Positions 52,977 to 62,022 of a stretch of DNA of 64,000 nt are shown here, piece by piece. The position numbers were made by a program, and so were the translations under genes. This stretch comes from Prauserella isguenensis (GTDB lineage: Bacteria; Actinomycetota; Actinomycetes; Mycobacteriales; Pseudonocardiaceae). The notes under the pieces are model-generated. The model was not told where the DNA came from and made no database searches. It saw only the letters and a list, made by a program, of their open reading frames with translations. The DNA lies in the NCBI RefSeq assembly GCF_014191605.1, contig NZ_JACHWU010000009.1, positions 1-64,000 on the forward strand. The letters run 5' to 3'. The number at the start of each line of letters is the position of its first letter. Position 1 is the stretch's first letter.

Positions 52977-54916
52977 TCAGCTGCGCGCGTCGACGCCGAG
53001 CGCGTCGATCACCGCGAAGAAGACCTCCGTGTTGTCGAGTACGCCGTTGAAGCGGGCCGCACCCGGACCGGAGGTACACACACCGACGTCCTCGACTGTG
53101 TGCACGCAGTTCGTCTCCTCACCCGGCAGGTTGCCGACCTGCAGCTCGGCGCCGGGGTCGCGCTCCGGGTTGTCGACGGCCTTACCGGTGTCCTCGTCGG
53201 TGAGCGCGGGCTCGGCGAAGGCGTGGTTGTGCTGGAAGTCGTCGGTGTGGTCGGGGTGGTTGGACCAGCCGAAGAACAGCTGCACGTCGGGGTTCGGGTC
53301 GTCGGGGAACCCGTCACCGTCCTCGTCCGAGTAGGTCGGGTAGTCGGCGTCGCCGTAGACGCCGTTCGCGTCACGGCCCGCGGCGTCCCGGCGGTCGTGG
53401 GTGCCGACGATGCTCATCGAGTGGTTGTGGTCGGCGGTGACCACGACGAGCGTGTCGTCACGTCCCTGGGCCCACCGCTTGGCGACACCGACGGCCTGGT
53501 CGAGCTCGATCGCGTCGTACACGGCACGCGGGCCGTCGAGCGGGTGCTCCATCTTGTCGATCGAGGCACCCTCCACCATGAGGAAGAAGCCGTCCTCGGA
53601 ATCCTCGAGCACCTTGAGTGCGGCCTCGGTCATCTCGGTCAGCGTGGGCTGATCGTCCCACTTGCCGAGCACCTCGGGCTTCTTGACGTGTTTGCGGTCG
53701 AGGTAGACGTTCAGATTCCCGGTGTGGAACGTGCCGAGCAGTTTCTCCGGAGCCTTGCCCCGCACCGCACGTGTCAGCTCGGCACTCGTGGTGACATGCG
53801 TGAAACCCTGGTCGGCGAACTCCTTCACGAGGTCGCGGTCGTCGTCGCGCGAGGAGTCCTCGTGCGACTGCGGCAGCAACGACGCCAGCCCGCCGCCCAG
53901 GTACACCGTCGGCTGCTGCTCCTCGCGCAGCGACTGGTCCATGATCTCCTGGTACTCGGACCGGCGACGCGTGTGCGCGAACACCGCGGCGGGGGTGGCG
54001 TCCTGAATCTCCGCGGTGGTCACGACGCCGATCTTCATGCCGCGGACGCGTTTGAGCAGTTCGGCCATCGTCTCGACCCGCGGGTGCTTGTTGGGGTCGG
54101 GCTCACTGCCCTCGTAGACGCCCATCGCGTTCACCGACGACTTGTGCCCGCACATGTACGCCGACATCGAGTTGGCCGAGTCGGTGGCCAACGCGTCCAT
54201 TCCGGACGTGGTCACCAGCCGCGGTAGTCCATCCGGTCCATTTCGAGCAGACCGTGGTACTTGCCCTCGGTCAGCCCCTTCGACAGGATCCGCGCCGCGG
54301 TGACAGCCGGCTGGCCCATGCCGTCGCCGAGGAAGAAGATCACGTTCTTCGCGGGCGCGGCAGGGGCTTCTGCGAGGACGACCTCGTGACCGACCTCGTC
54401 CTTCGACGTCCGGTTGCCCGACCGCACCTTCGCTTCGACGGTGTAGTCGCCGGGTTCGGGATAGTGCAGACCACGGTAGGTGATCTCGAGGCTGTCGTCG
54501 GCGGAGCTGGTCCGTTCGGGTTCGCCGACGAGGATCTCCGCCGGGCCCTTCGGCCCCTTCACACGGATGTCGATGCGTGCCGTCTGCGGGTCGACCCCCA
54601 CGGCTTCGACCCGAAGGTCGAACGTGGCGCCCGCGAGGAACTTGGCCCGGTCGATCGGCAGGACGGTGATCTCGGCGGCGTCGGGCCCGCCCCGTCGCCG
54701 AGGGCGCGTGCGCTGGGTCAGCGCGTGCGGGTCGGCGGCCTTCAGCGGCCCCACCGGGCTGCGGCTCCCGGCGGGGCCCGCCTGCGCGGCTGCGGACTGC
54801 GCCGCGGCCGGTTGTGCGCCCAGCCCGACGATCGCCGCCGCTGCGGCACCCCCGCCACCGGCCGCCTGCAGCAGTGCTCGCCGGCTCAGGCCGCCCTGTC
54901 CGTCGTTCTTGTTCAT
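52977..54916 (-). pseudogene. Tat-exported alkaline phosphatase (PhoA family) split by a frameshift
   Basis: The N-terminal frame starts at ATG 54916 with a Tat signal (LSRRALLQAAGGGG, about 9-22) and includes the metal-binding FFLGDGMGQPAVTAARI. It stops at MDYRGW (stop at 54212-54214). The C-terminal frame resumes at once with LVTTSGMDALATDSANSMSAYMCG, holding the active-site serine (DSA), and continues through VVTADHNHSMSI to the natural end at 52977. One missing base around 54217-54222 accounts for the break. Both halves are otherwise well conserved, so the event is either recent or a sequencing error. An intact product would be a secreted phosphomonoesterase of about 646 aa. Confidence 0.8.
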
Positions 54917-54989
54917 CTGTGTCGCCCTCCGCGCCCGCCGTGGCCCGCGATCGGCCACGGCCTGGAATAGGTCCACCTCCCACTCCAAC

Positions 54990-55110
54990 GGCCGATTTCC
55001 TCGACCCACTGAATGAAAAGTGACGCAACGGGATACAGAAGCACAAAAGTGTCGATATGCCGCAAATATCACACTCGAATTTTTGTTTTATTCAGAAAGA
55101 ACCTTGACGG
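54990..55110 (-). promoter_or_regulatory. AT-rich promoter region of the alkaline phosphatase gene
   Basis: The stretch 55012-55110 is the most AT-rich of the window (for example ATTTTTGTTTTATTCAG near 55079-55095). It lies 100-190 bases upstream of the phosphatase start and downstream of the sbnB-like stop. It probably holds the phosphatase promoter; I did not see a repeated Pho-type box. Confidence 0.35.
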
Positions 55111-55178
55111 TGGTCTCGACCTCCACCGCACAGGTCCAGACCTTGCCCGCGGGCGCGGCGTCGGCCGCGAGCGTGGTG

Positions 55179-56216
55179 TCACAGAGCGAAGAAGTCCCCG
55201 ATGAGCTGTCCACCACCGCGCGCGGCGACCTCGTCGTACACCCAGCCACCGATCGCGACGTCGAGTACGCCCATTCCGAACGGCGAGAAGAGCGCCGGCT
55301 TCCCCGGTTCCCTCGCGAGATCGCCGCGCACGACGTCGGCGATCGTGCCGTGCACGAACTCCCGGTGGCCGACCTGCTGCTCGGCGAGGTGCAGCGACGT
55401 CCGCTCCCGGACGGCGTGGTCGACGTCGTCGGTGACGTTGGTGGCGGTGAGCACGAGCTCGGGGGCGAAGTCGCGCAGCGAGATGTGCAGCACCACCGGA
55501 GCGTCGGCGAGCAGCGCGGGATCGGTCAGATGCGGCGTCCCGGCCACCGTGGCGACCACGACCAGGTCCGCACCGGCGAACGCGCCGGCGACGTCGTCGA
55601 CGACCGTCACGGGCGCATCGGGACCGTCGGCGGCGAGCACACCGGCGAACCGCTCGGCGTTGCCGCGGTCGGTGTCGAACAGCGCGAACTCACCGACCTG
55701 CCACGACAGGTCACGCAGGAACATCCGCACGTGGTCGCTGATCAAGCCCGTGCCGACGAATCCGACCTTGCCCGCCCTGCGCTCACCGAGCAGTTCCTGC
55801 GCGCCCAGCACAGCGGAGGCCGCCGTGCGCGTCGCGGAGACGATCGACGCCTCGAGCAGCGCGTACGGGTAGCCGGTGTCGTAGTCGTTGAGCACCATCG
55901 TCGCCGAGGCCCGAGGAAAGCCGTGGGCGACGTTGCCGGGGTAGCTGGCGATCCATTTGATGCCCGACCGCGGCGCGGCACCGTCGTCGAGGAACGCGGG
56001 CAGCGCGATGATCCGGTCCCGCGGCCGGTCGGGAAAGCGCAGGAAACTCGAATGCGGATTGCTGCTCGCACCGTCGGCGTGCGCCAGGTAGGCGGCACGG
56101 ACGGCGTCCAGGGCGCCTTCGCGATTCCCCTCGATCGTCGCGGTCACGTCCGCGGCGCCGATGACGCGCAGTCCTTCGGGCGGGCGCGGGCCGGTCTCGA
56201 TCGGTCCCTCGGTCAC
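55179..56216 (-). CDS. SbnB-like / ornithine cyclodeaminase family dehydrogenase
   Basis: A 345-aa mu-crystallin-family protein. The features FRFPDRPRDRIIALPAFL, GIKWIASYPGN, ASATMVLNDYDTGYPYAL and the NAD-binding GFVGTGLISDHV are those of the SbnB subgroup. SbnB releases L-2,3-diaminopropionate from N-(1-amino-1-carboxyl-2-ethyl)-glutamate in siderophore and antibiotic pathways. Its usual partner SbnA is not in the window, so the role here is uncertain. A GTG start is used. Confidence 0.8.
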   Translation of the reverse strand: MTEGPIETGPRPPEGLRVIGAADVTATIEGNREGALDAVRAAYLAHADGASSNPHSSFLRFPDRPRDRIIALPAFLDDGAAPRSGIKWIASYPGNVAHGFPRASATMVLNDYDTGYPYALLEASIVSATRTAASAVLGAQELLGERRAGKVGFVGTGLISDHVRMFLRDLSWQVGEFALFDTDRGNAERFAGVLAADGPDAPVTVVDDVAGAFAGADLVVVATVAGTPHLTDPALLADAPVVLHISLRDFAPELVLTATNVTDDVDHAVRERTSLHLAEQQVGHREFVHGTIADVVRGDLAREPGKPALFSPFGMGVLDVAIGGWVYDEVAARGGGQLIGDFFAL

Positions 56217-56230
56217 GTGCGGTCCTCCTC

Positions 56231-56290
56231 GTCGGTTCAGTGGTTCTCGGGTCGGTTCAGCAGTTCTCGGGTCGGTTCAGTGGTTCTCGG
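56231..56290. repeat. 20-bp tandem repeat, three copies, spanning the tetR stop codon
   Basis: The units 56231-56250, 56251-56270 and 56271-56290 read GTCGGTTCAGTGGTTCTCGG; the middle copy differs at two bases. On the minus strand the rightmost unit encodes the regulator's last residues and stop (ENH stop), which are then reiterated downstream. Confidence 0.88.
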
Positions 56291-56876
56291 AGTGCCGATG
56301 GCCCTCGATGACGAGCCGGGCCGCGGCGACGGACTTGCGCACCACCAGTTCGGGCGCGTAGCCGTGCTTCGTGAACACGCCGTCGAGCCAGAACATGCCG
56401 TAGCCGTGGGCCTGCGTGAACAGCTGCTCCATGAGTTCGAGCGCGTTCTCGGGCCGGTCGGAGACCGCGAAGCACAGCATGAGGAACCGGTCCGTCAGCC
56501 GCCGGGTCTGCTCGTGCAGTTCGATGTACTCACCGCCCTGAAGCCCGTCCGCGTAGATGACGTTCATGCCGGCGCGGCGTTCGATGACGTACTCGGTGTA
56601 GGCGCCCGCCGCCGCGGAGAGCGCCTCGGCGGGGTCGGCGATGCCGTCGGCCGCGGCGGCGACCCGGTCGGCGAGCCTGCTCGCGACGGCCGTGGCGACG
56701 GCGGCGAGCAGGCTCTCCCGCTCGGGGAAATGCCGGTACGGCGCACCCGGGCTGACCCGCGCACGGCGGGCCACCTCGGCCACGGAGAACCCGGCGACCC
56801 CCTGCTCTGCGATGAGGTCGAGCGCGACGCGGACGAGCTCGTCACGAAGCTCGCCGCGGTGGTACCGGTCACCCAT
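56277..56876 (-). CDS. TetR-family regulator divergent from adh
   Basis: A 199-aa TetR regulator. The HTH (about 10-55) reads ELVRVALDLIAEQGVAGFSVAEVARRARVSPGAPYRHFPERESLL, and a TetR_C-type ligand domain follows. ATG 56876 (MGDRYHRGEL) was preferred to GTG 56888. The gene faces an alcohol dehydrogenase across the long palindrome at 56905-56948, which it probably binds. The 3' end lies inside a tandem repeat. Confidence 0.83.
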   Translation of the reverse strand: MGDRYHRGELRDELVRVALDLIAEQGVAGFSVAEVARRARVSPGAPYRHFPERESLLAAVATAVASRLADRVAAAADGIADPAEALSAAAGAYTEYVIERRAGMNVIYADGLQGGEYIELHEQTRRLTDRFLMLCFAVSDRPENALELMEQLFTQAHGYGMFWLDGVFTKHGYAPELVVRKSVAAARLVIEGHRHSENH

Positions 56877-56904
56877 GGCCGTGATCACATTTCTACATCG
56901 GAAT

Positions 56905-56948
56905 ATGTAAGACCCCTCTCACGTCGTTACGTGAGAGGGCCCTTACAT
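56905..56948. promoter_or_regulatory. 44-bp palindromic operator between tetR and adh
   Basis: The outer arms ATGTAAG (56905-56911) and CTTACAT (56942-56948) and the inner arms CCCTCTCACG (56914-56923) and CGTGAGAGGG (56930-56939) share one axis of symmetry. The centre is 6 bases, and two unpaired bases separate the arm pairs. It lies 28 bases from the TetR start and 33 from the adh start, as expected for an autoregulating TetR operator. Confidence 0.8.
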
Positions 56949-56981
56949 CGGGCCTCGTGATCGAGTATCTCAGGAGTTCTG

Positions 56982-58031
56982 ATGAGCACAACGACGCACG
57001 CCATCGCCGCGCCCGGCCCTGGGGCGCCGCTCGAGCAGACGACGATCGAGCGGCGCGACCTGCGTCCCGACGACGTCCTGATCGACATCGCCTACGCGGG
57101 TATCTGCCACAGCGACATCCACCAGGCCCGCGGCGAATGGGGCGAGGCGATCTTCCCGATGGTGCCCGGGCACGAGATCGCGGGCACGGTCGCCGCGGTC
57201 GGCTCCGCGGTGACCGAGTACCAGGTCGGAGACCGGGTCGGCGTCGGCTGCATGGTCGACTCGTGCGGCGAGTGCGAGTACTGCCAGGCGGGCACCGAGC
57301 AGTTCTGCGTCAAGGGCAACGTGCAGACCTACAACGGCGTCGGCTTCGACGGCGAGCCCACCTACGGCGGCTACAGCCGGCAGGTCGTCGTCACCAGCGC
57401 CTTCGTGTGCCGGATCCCGGACGGCATCGGCCTCGACGTCGCCGCGCCGCTGCTCTGCGCGGGCGTCACCACCTACTCGCCGCTGCGCCAGTGGGGCGCC
57501 GGCCCCGGCAAGAAGGTCGCGGTCGTCGGCCTCGGCGGCCTGGGCCACATGGCGGTGAAGCTGGCGGCCGCGATGGGCGCCGAGGTGACGGTGCTGAGCC
57601 AGAGCCTGAAGAAGCAGAAGGACGGCAAGCGGCTCGGCGCGACCGACTACTACGCCACCGCCGACGAGTCGACCTTCGACGTGCTGCGCGGGCGGTTCGA
57701 CCTGATCCTCAACACCGTGTCGGCACAGATCCCGGTCGACGCCTACCTCGGGCTGCTGCGGACCGGCGGCGCGATGGTGAACGTCGGCGCGCCCGGCGAG
57801 CCGCTGTCGTACAACGCGTTCTCACTGATCGCGGGCAACAAGGCGCTGGCCGGTTCGATGATCGGCGGCATCCCGGAGACCCAGGAGATGCTGAACTTCT
57901 GCGCCGAGCACGGGATCGGCGCAGAGATCGAAACGATCTCTGCCGACGACGTCAACGAGGCCTACGAGCGCGTGTCGGCCAGCGACGTGCGCTACCGCTT
58001 CGTGATCGACACCGCCACGATCGGCGCCTGA
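56982..58031 (+). CDS. Zinc-dependent NAD(P) alcohol dehydrogenase
   Basis: A 349-aa medium-chain dehydrogenase, cinnamyl-alcohol/AdhC-like. The catalytic zinc region is [15 protein letters not shown] and GHEIAGTV, structural zinc cysteines lie in [15 protein letters not shown], and the Rossmann motif is [15 protein letters not shown]. It reduces or oxidises aldehyde/alcohol substrates, with the physiological one unknown. AGGAG precedes the ATG. It is probably induced through the adjacent TetR, perhaps in aldehyde stress. Confidence 0.88.
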   Translation: MSTTTHAIAAPGPGAPLEQTTIERRDLRPDDVLIDIAYAGICHSDIHQARGEWGEAIFPMVPGHEIAGTVAAVGSAVTEYQVGDRVGVGCMVDSCGECEYCQAGTEQFCVKGNVQTYNGVGFDGEPTYGGYSRQVVVTSAFVCRIPDGIGLDVAAPLLCAGVTTYSPLRQWGAGPGKKVAVVGLGGLGHMAVKLAAAMGAEVTVLSQSLKKQKDGKRLGATDYYATADESTFDVLRGRFDLILNTVSAQIPVDAYLGLLRTGGAMVNVGAPGEPLSYNAFSLIAGNKALAGSMIGGIPETQEMLNFCAEHGIGAEIETISADDVNEAYERVSASDVRYRFVIDTATIGA

Positions 58032-58036
58032 CGACT

Positions 58037-58077
58037 CCACCGGCGGCCCGGGGGTCTCTCCTCCGGACCGCCGGTGG
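58037..58077 (+). terminator. Probable adh terminator
   Basis: CCACCGGCGG (58037-58046) and CCGCCGGTGG (58068-58077) form a 10-bp stem starting five bases after the adh stop. Confidence 0.6.
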
Positions 58078-58260
58078 CCATCGTGCATCTGCCACTCGGC
58101 GCAGAGACAGGACGACCTGCGTGCGGGCACGTCCACCACCCACAGCGACCACCACCACAGCGAGCCGTGACCATGCGATGGCGACGCCGCAGCACACGCA
58201 GTGCCGACGATGGGCGGCTATAGAGTGCCGAGCGTGAGTACCACCACGCTGGGAGCCGAC

Positions 58261-60189
58261 GTGAACACCGACGCGGACGAGAAGGACCTCGACGCACCGG
58301 GCCCGCGGCAGCCCGCGGGCGGTGTCACACGCCGGGTCGCGCGGCGGATCGGACGTCGGATCGGACCGTCCACCACGGCCATCGCAGGCTACGTCGCCAT
58401 GATGGCGCTGTCGTGGCTGCTGGTCGAGGTAGCCGGCCTCAGCCCGCTCACCCTGCGCGGGGCGGTCACGCCGATCGCCGCCGGAGCCGTGGTCGCCGTC
58501 ATCGCGATCGCACTGGCGATCCGGTTCGCCTCCGACCGCCTCGCGGGCGCGGTCGCGGGTCTGTACGCGGGCTGGATCGGTCTGGTACTCATCAACGCGC
58601 TGCACGGCACGCCCTTCGGCCACAACGAGCTGCACAACTGGGACACCGTCCGGATGTCCGCGCTGGCCAACCGGCTGACCACCACGTGGCGCAGCACCGA
58701 CGCGTTCCTTCCCGGACTGCCGTCCGAGTACCCCGTGCTGTATCCGTGGCTGGTGGCCCGCGCCTCCGAACTTCTCGACCGGCCCACCTGGAGCCTGGTC
58801 GGGGGCATGGAGATCCTGTTCATCTCGGCGTCGGCGCTCGTGGCCTTTCTGCTGTGGCGCAGGCTCACGACCCCGCCCGTCGCACTGGCCATGGCCGCCG
58901 TCGCCCCGGTCGTGTTCATGCACGGTCACAAGAGCTACGAGATCCTCACCCTCGCGGTGTTCGTGCCGTGGGCGCTCGCCACGTTCGCGGGCCTGTCGCG
59001 CGAGCGGGGCGGTCTGCACTGGCTGCCCGCGGGCGTCATCGGTGGGCTGTTCGTCTGCACCTACACCGGGTACCTGGTGTTCGGCGCGGCAGGCGGACTG
59101 GCGATCATCGCCGCACGGCTGCTGCGACCGAACCGCAAGCCGTACCTGCTCCATCTCCTCGGCGTGCTGGTGACCTCGGTCGTCGTGTCGTCGTGGTACG
59201 TCGTCCCGCTGGTGTGGGCCTACCTCACGAAGACGCGCAACGTCGTCTCCGACACCTATCCGAACATCGTCATCGGCGAGGATCCGGTGCCGCTGCCGTT
59301 CCTCGAGGTCACCCCCATCGGACTGCTGACTCTGGTCGGACTGTTCGGCCTGTTCTGGTACCGCAAGCGCGAATGGTGGGCCCTGCCCATGCTGCTGTTG
59401 CTCGGCGGCATCTACCTGTACTGGGCCGTCTACATGGTCCAGTTGGTCGGCAACGGGCACACCGGGTTCCTCGTGAAGATCCCCCGCATGGTGACCATGG
59501 TGCTGGTGACGGCCGGCGTGCTCACGCTGGTGCGCGCGGCAAAACCGCTGGCCGAGCGGTTCCGGCTCGTACCGCCGCGCAGTGTCGGCGTCGCCGCACT
59601 GGCCGTGCTGCTGGTGTCGTCGGGACTGCTGGCGTGGGACAAGTGGACACCCGGCAACCCCAAGGGTTTCGCCGACGCGGAACCGCAGGTACAGCAGTCT
59701 CAGCTCGAACCCAATCCCGCGCTGCACGCCCACATGCAGCCGGGCCCCGACGGCGAACCGTCCAGGTTCGTCCCGCGAGACCTGGTCGCCACGCCGATGC
59801 CCGCGGACCGGATCGCCGCCGAGGTCGAGGCACGACTCGGCCCCGACGCGCGGCCGATGTCACTGTCGACCGACATGCGGCTCTACGCCTACGAGCTCTG
59901 GTGGGGCTACCTGCAGCGCGGCCACTACTCGGCCAACAGCCTCATGCGCTACACCGATCGGTCGGCCGAGCTGGAGAAACTCGAGGCGATCACGGATCCC
60001 GAGCGGTTCGCGGCCGCGTCGGCCGACACGCGGTTCGGCGGCATCGACGTGTTCGTGCTGCGGAAGGACGACGGCGGCTGGTACTTCAACAACCGCGTCA
60101 CCTTCGACCCCGCGTCCTTCCGCGGCGGCGCGTTCGACATCGTCGACGACCTGCCTGCCGGCCTCGTGCTCGCCGTGCGGAATCCGTGA
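58261..60189 (+). CDS. AftA-like galactan 5-O-arabinofuranosyltransferase (GT-C fold)
   Basis: A 642-aa integral membrane glycosyltransferase. It has about 11-13 helices up to residue 480 and an extracytoplasmic C-terminal domain. The loop LHNWDTVRMSALANRLTTTW...LPGLPSEYPVLYPWL and the end GGWYFNNRVTFDP...GLVLAVRNP resemble AftA (Rv3792), which adds the first arabinofuranose to cell-wall galactan from decaprenyl-phospho-arabinose. Length matches AftA closely. GTG 58261 with GGGAG upstream was taken as the start; GTG 58234 is possible. It stands alone, without emb genes nearby. Confidence 0.75.
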   Translation: MNTDADEKDLDAPGPRQPAGGVTRRVARRIGRRIGPSTTAIAGYVAMMALSWLLVEVAGLSPLTLRGAVTPIAAGAVVAVIAIALAIRFASDRLAGAVAGLYAGWIGLVLINALHGTPFGHNELHNWDTVRMSALANRLTTTWRSTDAFLPGLPSEYPVLYPWLVARASELLDRPTWSLVGGMEILFISASALVAFLLWRRLTTPPVALAMAAVAPVVFMHGHKSYEILTLAVFVPWALATFAGLSRERGGLHWLPAGVIGGLFVCTYTGYLVFGAAGGLAIIAARLLRPNRKPYLLHLLGVLVTSVVVSSWYVVPLVWAYLTKTRNVVSDTYPNIVIGEDPVPLPFLEVTPIGLLTLVGLFGLFWYRKREWWALPMLLLLGGIYLYWAVYMVQLVGNGHTGFLVKIPRMVTMVLVTAGVLTLVRAAKPLAERFRLVPPRSVGVAALAVLLVSSGLLAWDKWTPGNPKGFADAEPQVQQSQLEPNPALHAHMQPGPDGEPSRFVPRDLVATPMPADRIAAEVEARLGPDARPMSLSTDMRLYAYELWWGYLQRGHYSANSLMRYTDRSAELEKLEAITDPERFAAASADTRFGGIDVFVLRKDDGGWYFNNRVTFDPASFRGGAFDIVDDLPAGLVLAVRNP

Positions 60190-60199
60190 TCCCCCGGCA

Positions 60200-61504
60200 T
60201 CACTCGAGCAGGCCCATCACGCCGGGCAGCCCGAGCGACAACTCGGGCACGAACGTGACGGCCAGCAGTACCACGATGAGTCCGGCGAAGTACGGCAACA
60301 GTTTCGGCACGACCTGTTCGATCGACACGCCGCTGACGCCGGTGCCGACGAACAGGACCGAACCCACGGGCGGAGTCATCGTTCCGATGCACATCGCGAG
60401 GATGAGCACCATGCCGAAGTGGACCGGGTCCATTCCGAGTTCCTCGGAGATCGGCAGCAGGATCGGCGTGAAGATGAGGATCGCCGGCGTGATGTCCATG
60501 AACGTGCCGACGATCAGCAGCACGAGGAGCATCAGCAGCAGGATGACCGTCTTCGAGTCGGCGACCGACAGCAGCGTGTCCGTGATGGCCCCCGGGATAC
60601 CGGTGTAGGCCATCACCCAGGACATGCCCGCGGACGCGGCGATGAGGAACATGACGATGCCGGTCGCGGTGACCGTGCGGGTCACGACCTCCTTGAGATC
60701 CCGCCACGACATGCTGCGGTACGCCAGCGCCAGCACCAGGGTGTACAGCACGGCGATGCCGGCACCCTCGGTCGCGGTGAAGACGCCGAACACGATGCCG
60801 CCCACCACGACGACGATCAGCAGCAGTCCGGGCACGGCCCTGAGGAGCACCCGCGCGGCCTCGGCCATCCCGACTCGGCCCAGCTTCGGGTACCGCTGCC
60901 GCCGCGTGAACACGTACGCGATCGTCATGATCACGAGGCCCATGAGGATGCCCGGTACGTATCCGGCCATGAACAGCGCCGACACCGACACCCCGCCCGC
61001 GACGGTCGAGTAGACGATCGCGGCCGTCGTCGGCGGGATGAGCAGGCCGGTCGGGGCGGAGGCGACGTTCACCGCGGCACCGAACGCGGGGTCGTAGCCC
61101 GCCTCCTTCTGGCGGTCGTGCAGGGTGCTGCCGACCGCGGCGGCCGACGCGACGGCCGAACCGGACAGGGACCCGAACAGGGTGTTGGCCAGCACGTTGG
61201 TGTGAGCCAGTGCGCCCGGTACCCGTCCCACCGCGACGAGCGCGAGGTCGACGAGTCTGCGGGCGATGCCACCGGTGTTCATGATGTTGCCCGCGAAGAT
61301 GAACAGCGGGACGGCCAGCAACGAGAAGCTCTCGATGCCGACGTTCATCTGCTGGCCGACGATGTAGGTGGCGTCATCCCACGGCAGGAACATCAGCGCG
61401 GTCACCAGCGAGGCGACACCGAGCGAGACCGAGATGGGCACGCCGGAGAACAGCAGGATGAGGAAGGCGCCGAACAGGATGGCGGCCGCGGTCAGAGCAC
61501 CCAT
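60200..61504 (-). CDS. dctM: TRAP transporter large permease (DctM)
   Basis: A 434-aa DctM-family permease with about 12 membrane helices. Typical features are GSLSGSAVASAAAVGSTLHDRQKEAGYDP and APTGLLIPPTTAAIVYSTVAG. It uses ion gradients to import the ligand captured by DctP. Its start shares one base with the DctQ stop. It is the last gene of a GH31-dctP-dctQ-dctM operon. Confidence 0.92.
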   Translation of the reverse strand: MGALTAAAILFGAFLILLFSGVPISVSLGVASLVTALMFLPWDDATYIVGQQMNVGIESFSLLAVPLFIFAGNIMNTGGIARRLVDLALVAVGRVPGALAHTNVLANTLFGSLSGSAVASAAAVGSTLHDRQKEAGYDPAFGAAVNVASAPTGLLIPPTTAAIVYSTVAGGVSVSALFMAGYVPGILMGLVIMTIAYVFTRRQRYPKLGRVGMAEAARVLLRAVPGLLLIVVVVGGIVFGVFTATEGAGIAVLYTLVLALAYRSMSWRDLKEVVTRTVTATGIVMFLIAASAGMSWVMAYTGIPGAITDTLLSVADSKTVILLLMLLVLLIVGTFMDITPAILIFTPILLPISEELGMDPVHFGMVLILAMCIGTMTPPVGSVLFVGTGVSGVSIEQVVPKLLPYFAGLIVVLLAVTFVPELSLGLPGVMGLLE

Positions 61505-62016
61505 CAGTCTGTCCCCTCCGTCTCGATCGGGACCTCACCGGTGAGGTCCTCCCAGATGTTGAGCACCTGCGCGAACACGATCGCCACACCGGCGATCGGT
61601 CCGATCGTGTAGACCAGGCCGCGCGACACTCCCAGCAACGCCGAGTAGTTGGTGTCCGCGCTGAGCGCGAGCATCGTGCCGCCGATCACCAGCACGACGA
61701 CGGCGAACACCAGCACGAGGACGTCCGTGCCGACGATCAGCCCGCGCTGCACCGGAGGCGCGAACTTGTCCCGCAGGAACAGCAACGACATGTGCTTGCG
61801 GTGCAGGAAGGCGTACGCGGCGCTGATCATCGACGTCCAGATGAGGGCGTAGCGCACGAGTTCCTCGGTGAAGGCCGCGGGCGTTCCCAGCACGTAGCGG
61901 GTGAACACCTGGTACAGCACCAACAGGGTCATGAGGACGAGCAGGGTGCCCGCGACGGCGGCGAGGACGCCGCCGAGTACCCGCCGGACCCGGTTCAGGC
62001 GATCGCGTGTGGTCAT
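61504..62016 (-). CDS. dctQ: TRAP transporter small permease (DctQ)
   Basis: A 170-aa protein with four membrane helices and the DctQ hallmark FTEELVRYALIWTSMISAAYAFLHRKHM. It supports assembly of the large permease. It begins six bases after the DctP stop. Confidence 0.9.
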   Translation of the reverse strand: MTTRDRLNRVRRVLGGVLAAVAGTLLVLMTLLVLYQVFTRYVLGTPAAFTEELVRYALIWTSMISAAYAFLHRKHMSLLFLRDKFAPPVQRGLIVGTDVLVLVFAVVVLVIGGTMLALSADTNYSALLGVSRGLVYTIGPIAGVAIVFAQVLNIWEDLTGEVPIETEGTD

Positions 62017-62022
62017 AGATCC

